In this document: piece by piece, positions 58,454 to 64,000 of the stretch
How the letters are laid out: each line of letters starts with the position of its first letter
Numbering within the stretch: position 1 is the stretch's first letter
Assembly: GCF_042678305.1 (NCBI RefSeq)
Contig: NZ_JBHUDT010000001.1
DNA: 64,000 nt
Strand: one strand, 5' to 3'
Origin: Gelatiniphilus marinus
GTDB taxonomy: Bacteria > Bacteroidota > Bacteroidia > Flavobacteriales > Flavobacteriaceae
Position numbers and translations under genes: made by a program
The notes under the pieces: generated by a model
Seen by the model: the letters and a program-made list of their open reading frames with translations, nothing else
Database searches by the model: none
Told to the model about the DNA's origin: nothing

Positions 58454-60424
58454 TTATTTTAAACTATATAAAAAGTTTTGTTTTAGGTCTTCGTTAATCT
58501 TCACATTTAAAAAAGGATATAATAGCATATATAAAGGTGTGCCGAGTATTAAAAGAATACTGTTGGGCGACTTTTCTTTTTTATTGATATGGCTATAAAA
58601 GCGGTTTAGATTAAGGATGGATTTTAAATAATAAATGATGAATAAAAACAGCGAAACGGCACTAAGTTGAATGGAAGCCGATTGTAACGATGGCATTTTA
58701 TTGTTTTTAAATACAAAGAACAATACCAAAAGAACAACACCAATACCATACAGGGTAATAGCAAATTTTGAATGTGTTTTATAGTTTGCAAATATGTTTT
58801 TTGAAGCATCAAATGTGTTGTCTATTAGTACATTTTCATTTCTTAATTCGCCTATTTTTACACCTCTAGAGTTAAGAATTTTAAGCGCTTCAAAAGCTGT
58901 GTTTTTTTCGTGCCCCAGCGAATCGAAATTTTTAATGACATGAATGAGTTCTTCATTTTTGTAAGCCGAAAGAAATTTATAATTAACACTGTCTTTAGCT
59001 TTAATATTGAAAATCTTTTTTAAGGGTTCAATAATATTGCCCATTTCAAACAAGCCTTTATCGTCGGTTGCTCTTTTAGTTAAAAACACACCCAACGGCA
59101 GCATAACGAGTGTAGAAAACCAACTGGCGAGTATAGGGTTAAAATCGCCACTTTTTGCACTATTTATGGCAAAAATACCTATAAAATGATAGGATAAAAA
59201 CAACAGTATGGCAATTACCATGGGTAAGCCAATACCGCCTTTGCGTATTAAGGCGCCCAGTGGTGCACCTACAAAAAATAAAATAACACAGGCAAACCCA
59301 AGGGCTAATTTTTCGTGATAAGAAACAATGTGCTTATTGTAATTGCTTTTAGCTAACTTTTGTTCTACTTTTTTAGATTCAATAATTTGCTTGGTGCTTG
59401 TTATGTTTCTTAAAGCCAAATCTATAAGTTGCGATTTGTTTTTTGTTTCGTACAAATCTAATATGGCACCGCTGTAAATAGAGTCGTTTTTGGGTTTTGC
59501 AATGTTAACGCCATTTAGCCTGGTGATATTACTGCGCTGGTGTAAATTTTTAGATAGCGTTTGGTGTGCTTTATTGCGTTTTTCTGTAAGCGAATCAATG
59601 GTGTAATCTAGCTCGCTTAAATTAAGCATATTGTATTTGTTTGAATACGATTTGTCATCAATATCCACGTTGTTGTTTAATTCAGATAAATCTATATTTA
59701 TAATGTATTTTTCAAAAGTACTTTTGGCAAAGGGTTGTTTCTTTCTTTCTTTTGGGTTTTTACGATGGATATCGTTGTAATAATTTCCGTCAAATAAAAT
59801 AAGCTTTAAAACATTCGAGGTTTCTTTACCTATAAGTTCTCCAGAAACCGATTTAATGGTGGTTGCATTTTTACGTTTATCGGTTCCTTTAACATGGATA
59901 ATTACATCGTTAAGAAACTGCCCATTGTCGCCACTTTTGCTGGCAAATTTTATATTGTAGTCTCCAACTTCGTTAAACTGTCCTTCGGCTAAAAGCATTG
60001 CGGGTTTTAATTTGGCAATGTTTTTTCGCAAGTTTAGCGAGTTGTATTCTGCCCACGGAATTACATTGTTCGAAAACATAAAGGTTGTAAATCCTAAAAC
60101 CACAATAAATATGCTTAGTCCAGACATGGCACGCTGCAAGGAAATCCCGGTAGATTTCATGGCGGCAAACTCATAATTCTCGGCAAAGCTGCCAAATACC
60201 ATAATAGACGATAATAATATGGTAAGCGGGATAACCAGCGGAATAAGCTTGGGCATAAAATAGGCCAAAAACTTAACCACAACAACCATATCTAAATCTT
60301 TGCCGGCCAACTCTTTTATGTAAAGCCAAATGGTCTGCAAAACAAAAATCAGCATGAGAATTATAAACACGCTGAGAAAAGTTTTAAGATAGGTGGTTAG
60401 TATGTAACGGTCAAGAATTTTCAC
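58454..60424 (-). CDS. LptF/LptG family permease with long C-terminal extension
   Basis: The N-terminal membrane helices and DRYILTTYLKTFLSVFI opening are typical of YjgP/YjgQ proteins, which pull lipopolysaccharide out of the inner membrane with LptB. A periplasmic domain (about 120-370) follows, then KLALGFACVILFFVGAPLGALIRKGGIGLP, the conserved C-terminal helix pair. The remaining 200 residues, with three further helices, exceed the normal 360-residue length. It lies 8 bases after the lolA-like gene. Confidence 0.9.
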   Translation of the reverse strand: MKILDRYILTTYLKTFLSVFIILMLIFVLQTIWLYIKELAGKDLDMVVVVKFLAYFMPKLIPLVIPLTILLSSIMVFGSFAENYEFAAMKSTGISLQRAMSGLSIFIVVLGFTTFMFSNNVIPWAEYNSLNLRKNIAKLKPAMLLAEGQFNEVGDYNIKFASKSGDNGQFLNDVIIHVKGTDKRKNATTIKSVSGELIGKETSNVLKLILFDGNYYNDIHRKNPKERKKQPFAKSTFEKYIINIDLSELNNNVDIDDKSYSNKYNMLNLSELDYTIDSLTEKRNKAHQTLSKNLHQRSNITRLNGVNIAKPKNDSIYSGAILDLYETKNKSQLIDLALRNITSTKQIIESKKVEQKLAKSNYNKHIVSYHEKLALGFACVILFFVGAPLGALIRKGGIGLPMVIAILLFLSYHFIGIFAINSAKSGDFNPILASWFSTLVMLPLGVFLTKRATDDKGLFEMGNIIEPLKKIFNIKAKDSVNYKFLSAYKNEELIHVIKNFDSLGHEKNTAFEALKILNSRGVKIGELRNENVLIDNTFDASKNIFANYKTHSKFAITLYGIGVVLLVLFFVFKNNKMPSLQSASIQLSAVSLFLFIIYYLKSILNLNRFYSHINKKEKSPNSILLILGTPLYMLLYPFLNVKINEDLKQNFLYSLK

Positions 60425-60432
60425 AAAAGGGC

Positions 60433-61068
60433 CTAATCTAGTTTGTTGATGTAATACTCTTTGTATTTATTGGCATCAAAGGTAAATAAGCTTTTCGATA
60501 AAGGTTCGTTTGTTTTAAAAGAATTTACGGTAAGCGTCGTTTTTGTGCCGTTTTTTCCAATTTGAATCAGGTTATAAATATGTTTGGTTTGCTTATCAAT
60601 ACCTAAAAGAATGTGCTTAATTTCAGAGTTGGAATCTATTGGTGTTAATTTTACATACTGTACTTTTCGGCCTTTTATGTTTTGCTCAATATCCATGGCG
60701 TAGGTGTATCCATCTTCGTAAAACGATAGCATTTTACTTGGGGTAATGTTGTCTTCCTCGTCGGTATTATCAGAAGAAATGGTAACTTCTTCGTCTTCTG
60801 GACTAATGCTGTACGTGGTTTTTCCGTCGAAAAGACGCGTAATCCCAAGAATGTTCAATCTATATTTTTCACCTTGCATCACCACATCGCCACGGGTTTC
60901 TTGTTTTATGTTTTCTGAAGTGTTTTCAAGGATGTATTTAAAATCTATTGCAATATTATCGTAGCTTTTTACTTTAGCTGAAACCTCTTGTAATAAGGCT
61001 TTGCCTTTGTTTTGGGCGAATGCACTAATTGAAATTGTGAGTAGTAAAATACTAAATATTTTTTTCAT
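60433..61068 (-). CDS. LolA-like outer-membrane lipoprotein carrier protein
   Basis: A signal peptide (KKIFSILLLTISISAFAQ) precedes a 190-residue LolA fold: YDNIAIDFKYILEN, GDVVMQGEKYRLNILG and KHILLGIDKQTKHIYNLIQIG form the successive strands of the half-barrel. LolA ferries lipoproteins across the periplasm to the outer membrane. It lies between ftsK and lptF in an order that I recognise as conserved in flavobacteria. Confidence 0.87.
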   Translation of the reverse strand: MKKIFSILLLTISISAFAQNKGKALLQEVSAKVKSYDNIAIDFKYILENTSENIKQETRGDVVMQGEKYRLNILGITRLFDGKTTYSISPEDEEVTISSDNTDEEDNITPSKMLSFYEDGYTYAMDIEQNIKGRKVQYVKLTPIDSNSEIKHILLGIDKQTKHIYNLIQIGKNGTKTTLTVNSFKTNEPLSKSLFTFDANKYKEYYINKLD

Positions 61069-61104
61069 TGAATAACTTTTTTTTCGCTTTCGCGGAAATT
61101 CTAA

Positions 61105-63492
61105 TTATACTTCGTTTTCTAAATGCTGGTCGAGCGCCAATAAATCGGGTATTAAAACCTGTCTGGCTTTACTGCCTTCAAACGGGCCAACAATACCGGC
61201 GGCTTCTAATTGATCGATAATCCTGCCGGCCCTATTGTATCCTAATTTTAATTTTCGCTGTAACAAAGAAGCCGACCCTTGTTGCGCGGTAACAATAACC
61301 ACAGCGGCGTCTTTAAACAGTTTGTCTCTGTCCGATATATCAACATCAATACTTGTGCCACTTTCTTCGCCAACATACTCTGGCAATTGGTAGGCTTCGG
61401 GGTATGCTTTTTGAGAGCCAATATACTCGGTAATACGTTCTACTTCTGGTGTATCAACAAAGGCGCATTGAATACGAGTAATGTCATTTCCAGAGGTATA
61501 AAGCATATCACCGCGCCCAATAAGTTGGTCGGCGCCAGAGCCATCTAAAATGGTTCGCGAATCTATTTTGCTGGTTACCCTAAATGCAATACGCGCAGGG
61601 AAATTGGCTTTAATAATACCCGTAATAACGTTAACCGACGGACGCTGCGTGGCAATAATTAAGTGAATGCCAATGGCACGCGCCAATTGTGCTAAACGTG
61701 CAATTGGGGTTTCAACCTCTTTTCCGGCAGTCATTATTAAATCGGCAAACTCATCAACTACCAAAACAATGTAGGGTAAAAATTGATGCCCGTCGTTAGG
61801 GTTTAATTTTCGGGCTTTAAATTTGGCGTTGTATTCTGCAATGTTTCTACATAAGGCATTTTTTAGCAATTCGTAGCGGTTATCCATTTCAATACACAAC
61901 GAGTTTAATGTATTGATTACCTTTGTGTTATCGGTAATTATAGCTTCTTCGCTATCGGGTAGTTTTGCTAAGTAATGACGCTCGATTTTATTGAAAAGCG
62001 TAAGCTCTACTTTTTTAGGATCGACTAAAATAAACTTGACTTCAGCAGGGTGTTTCTTATATAATAGCGATGTTAAAACGGCATTTAAACCTACCGATTT
62101 TCCTTGTCCAGTGGCGCCAGCCATAAGTAAGTGCGGCATTTTTGCCAAATCGACCACAAAGGTTTCGTTGCTAATGGTTTTGCCCAAAGCAACAGGCAAT
62201 TGCATGTTGGAAGTTTGAAACTTTTTTGAAGCGATTACCGAACGCATCGACACAATGGTAGAGTTTTTATTGGGCACTTCAATACCAATAGTGCCTTTCC
62301 CGGGGATGGGTGCAATAATACGAATACCAAGTGCAGATAGCGATAAGGCTATATCGTCTTCTAAATTTTTGATTTTTGAAATGCGCACACCGGCTTCGGG
62401 AACAATTTCGTACAATGTAACCGTTGGGCCAATGGTAGCTTTTATGCTGGCGATACCTATTTTGTAATTGTTTAAGGTTTCAACAATTTTATTTTTGTTT
62501 TCCTCAAGCTCTTCTTGATTGATGGTAATGCCTTCGGTATCGTATTTTTTTAGAAGATCGAGTGGCGGAAATTGATAGTTGCCCAACTCTAAAGTAGGGT
62601 CGAATTGTCCAAAATCTTCAACCAGTTTGTTGGCTAGATTATCGGTTTCCGATTGTTCTTCGGCTAGGGTTTCAACCTTCATTTCCAAATCTGGTTCTTC
62701 TTCTTTTTCTTCTTCTTCGGCAACCTTAAACTCCAAAGGCGTTTCGGTTTCCGTTTGGGTTTGTTTTGTTGCTGTGGGCTTATTGTTGTCTAACGGAATA
62801 TCAAAAGCGGTTTTTATGGCTTCGGCCTCTTCAGATAAATTATTGTCCAACGCAATAGAAAATTCATCATTGGCTTGCGAGAGTTCATCTTTTATGTCCT
62901 TTTTTGCAGATGTAAATAGTTTTGCTATACTTTGAAAAGTGAGTTTAAAACGGATGGCCAAATACGTGATTAAGCCAAATAAAAGCAAGAGCGATGTGCC
63001 TATTTTTCCTATATAATCTTGTAAAAAGGTGTTTACCTCGAAACCAATAGTGCCCCCAAGAATGTCGTTTTTATCACCAAAGAAACCAAAAAGAACAGAT
63101 AGCCAAATAACGATTAAAGTACCCCAAAACCAGTGTTTGCGCAATTTAGATTTGGCAATGTCCATAAGTACATAAACGCCAGAAAGGAAAACCAATCCGG
63201 ATATTATAAAAGCCGATACGCCAAAGCCACGTTGTATAAATAAGTCGCTTACCCAAGCACCGCTTTTACTTAACCAGTTTTGGGTTTTGGTTTCGCGAGA
63301 GGTAAAATTAGATAAGCTGCTTTGGTCTGCTTCGCCGGTAAAGAAAAACGAGATAAATGCAATGCAAAGCACGATGCCCAAAATAGCCAAAAAGCTACCT
63401 AAAACCAGTTTTTGCTGGCTTGATAACTTTAAATTTGGTTTTTTAATTTTGCGTTTTGGTGCTTTGTTAGCCTTTGTTTTTTTCTTCGCCAT
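61105..63492 (-). CDS. ftsK: DNA translocase FtsK/SpoIIIE family
   Basis: Four membrane helices within residues 1-190 anchor it to the septum. An acidic, low-complexity linker (about 200-300, with EEEEKEEEPDLE) leads to the motor, with Walker A AGATGQGKSVGLNAVL and Walker B LVVDEFADLI. The C-terminal winged-helix gamma domain (SASLLQRKLKLGYNRAGRII) reads orienting sequences. It pumps chromosomes through the closing septum and activates dimer resolution. Length (795) is normal for Bacteroidota. Confidence 0.95.
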   Translation of the reverse strand: MAKKKTKANKAPKRKIKKPNLKLSSQQKLVLGSFLAILGIVLCIAFISFFFTGEADQSSLSNFTSRETKTQNWLSKSGAWVSDLFIQRGFGVSAFIISGLVFLSGVYVLMDIAKSKLRKHWFWGTLIVIWLSVLFGFFGDKNDILGGTIGFEVNTFLQDYIGKIGTSLLLLFGLITYLAIRFKLTFQSIAKLFTSAKKDIKDELSQANDEFSIALDNNLSEEAEAIKTAFDIPLDNNKPTATKQTQTETETPLEFKVAEEEEKEEEPDLEMKVETLAEEQSETDNLANKLVEDFGQFDPTLELGNYQFPPLDLLKKYDTEGITINQEELEENKNKIVETLNNYKIGIASIKATIGPTVTLYEIVPEAGVRISKIKNLEDDIALSLSALGIRIIAPIPGKGTIGIEVPNKNSTIVSMRSVIASKKFQTSNMQLPVALGKTISNETFVVDLAKMPHLLMAGATGQGKSVGLNAVLTSLLYKKHPAEVKFILVDPKKVELTLFNKIERHYLAKLPDSEEAIITDNTKVINTLNSLCIEMDNRYELLKNALCRNIAEYNAKFKARKLNPNDGHQFLPYIVLVVDEFADLIMTAGKEVETPIARLAQLARAIGIHLIIATQRPSVNVITGIIKANFPARIAFRVTSKIDSRTILDGSGADQLIGRGDMLYTSGNDITRIQCAFVDTPEVERITEYIGSQKAYPEAYQLPEYVGEESGTSIDVDISDRDKLFKDAAVVIVTAQQGSASLLQRKLKLGYNRAGRIIDQLEAAGIVGPFEGSKARQVLIPDLLALDQHLENEV

Positions 63493-63514
63493 TAATGGTT
63501 TGTAATATCAAATT

Positions 63515-63540
63515 GAGATGCTGAAACAAGTTCAGGGTTG
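63515..63540. repeat. Dispersed repeat, TGAAACAAGTTCAG family
   Basis: ATGCTGAAACAAGTTCAGGG with arms CTGAA/TTCAG is the best copy in the window of a family also seen at 33154-33177 and, inverted, at 33660-33678. It lies in the ftsK-dgkA gap. Confidence 0.55.
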
Positions 63541-63604
63541 CATCGTTAAAAACGATTGAGCAAAAATACAAATTACTAACGTTTATCCTAAGGGTAATCG
63601 TATA

Positions 63605-63976
63605 TTAAAAAATCTTAGGAAGGTAAATTATAAACCCAATAATAATAGCAAAAATACTAGCAATAAAAACCGCACCAGCAGCAATATCTTTTATAAAGCC
63701 AATTTTTTTATGGTGCTCCGGATGTATAAAATCTGCAATAGCTTCTATGGCGGTGTTGATGCCTTCAATGCTAATAACCATGCCTATTGCTAAACATTGC
63801 AACATCCATTCGTTAGTTGAAATATTGAAAACGAATCCAGCAACAGTAACAATAACGGCGATGATAAACTGTATTTTTATACTCGCTTCTGTTTTTAAAA
63901 GGATAAGAGCACCTTTAAAAGCGTAACCCACGCTTTTTACGCGATTTACTAAAAAAGACTCTTTTTTTTTAGTCAT
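63605..63976 (-). CDS. dgkA: Diacylglycerol kinase family membrane protein (DgkA)
   Basis: This is a 123-residue protein with three membrane helices and the DgkA signature EGINTAIEAIADF and KDIAAGAVFIAS, including the catalytic Glu-Asn region. Gram-negative members phosphorylate diacylglycerol; Gram-positive and some other relatives use undecaprenol, so the lipid substrate here is open. The start ATG overlaps the last codons of the upstream gene by eight bases, indicating coupled translation. Confidence 0.92.
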   Translation of the reverse strand: MTKKKESFLVNRVKSVGYAFKGALILLKTEASIKIQFIIAVIVTVAGFVFNISTNEWMLQCLAIGMVISIEGINTAIEAIADFIHPEHHKKIGFIKDIAAGAVFIASIFAIIIGFIIYLPKIF

Positions 63977-64000
63977 CCATTAAAGCTTCTAAAGCTGCTT
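63969..64000 (-). CDS. C-terminus of probable thiol peroxidase (Tpx), partial
   Basis: The final codons of a minus-strand gene encode AALEALMDD and stop at TAA (63971-63969), overlapping the dgkA start. Tpx proteins commonly end in a similar AALEAL segment, and tpx-dgkA-ftsK is an order I recognise from flavobacteria. Only ten codons are visible, so the identification is tentative. Confidence 0.4.
   Translation of the reverse strand, partial: AALEALMDD

Overview
The window looks like a chromosomal segment from a marine-type member of the Flavobacteriaceae (Bacteroidota); the genus cannot be fixed from sequence alone. The evidence is AT-rich DNA, genes largely lacking Shine-Dalgarno sites, promoters of the Bacteroidota type (TTTG, about 20 bases, TAnnTTTG), a type IX secretion sorting domain, bacillithiol synthesis (bshA), a flavobacterial LptD, and the gene order tpx-dgkA-ftsK-lolA-lptF-ribBA. 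Most genes are housekeeping. Accessory DNA is concentrated at the left edge, in the exopolysaccharide locus and around 49.8-53.5 kb.

1-13.5 kb: the end of an IS256-family element abuts a ten-gene, one-strand exopolysaccharide operon. It encodes an initiating sugar-phosphate transferase with a degenerate receiver domain, a half-length TolC protein, a Wzc/Wzz-like chain-length protein with a decayed kinase site, a flippase, a polymerase/ligase, a phosphoribosyltransferase-HAD fusion and four glycosyltransferases. A 153-bp MITE-like element follows. 13.5-17 kb holds a YVTN beta-propeller protein, tRNA-Arg(TCT) with a good promoter and terminator, and a protein built on twelve 96-bp coiled-coil repeats.

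17-33 kb: RNA-modification and small conserved genes on the minus strand (THUMP-like methyltransferase, AI-2E transporter, TrmH, DUF4159, rsmE, tsaD), then plus-strand tamB, pfkA-gapA, a GlcNAc-kinase-like protein, a twin ABC ATPase and a hybrid histidine kinase whose phospho-acceptor His is Tyr. 33-49.7 kb: ridA, lptD, a cell-wall amidase, an MCE-domain protein, a split Fe-S oxidoreductase, serB, a GH3/beta-lactamase-fold fusion, bshA and a beta-helix lipoprotein. The envelope theme is strong: lptD, lptF, lolA, tamB, mlaD-like and amidase genes are all present.

49.8-53.5 kb is the best candidate for an undescribed system. Beside tRNA-Ser(TGA) lie, all on the minus strand, a GH19 lysozyme-like protein, a protein joining a nucleoside-deoxyribosyltransferase/TIR-like domain to a TRAFs-binding TPR domain (the architecture of the regulatory region of animal ASK kinases), and a cytoplasmic patatin phospholipase. 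The patatin is split by one extra base in an A7 tract. A sensor-effector immune pair is inferred, not shown.

53.6-64 kb: nitroreductase, DegT aminotransferase, a type IX cargo protein, and the conserved envelope/division block ending in dgkA and the last codons of a probable thiol peroxidase. Intergenic gaps carry at least seven families of short dispersed palindromes, several with two or three copies in the window, one nested in another.
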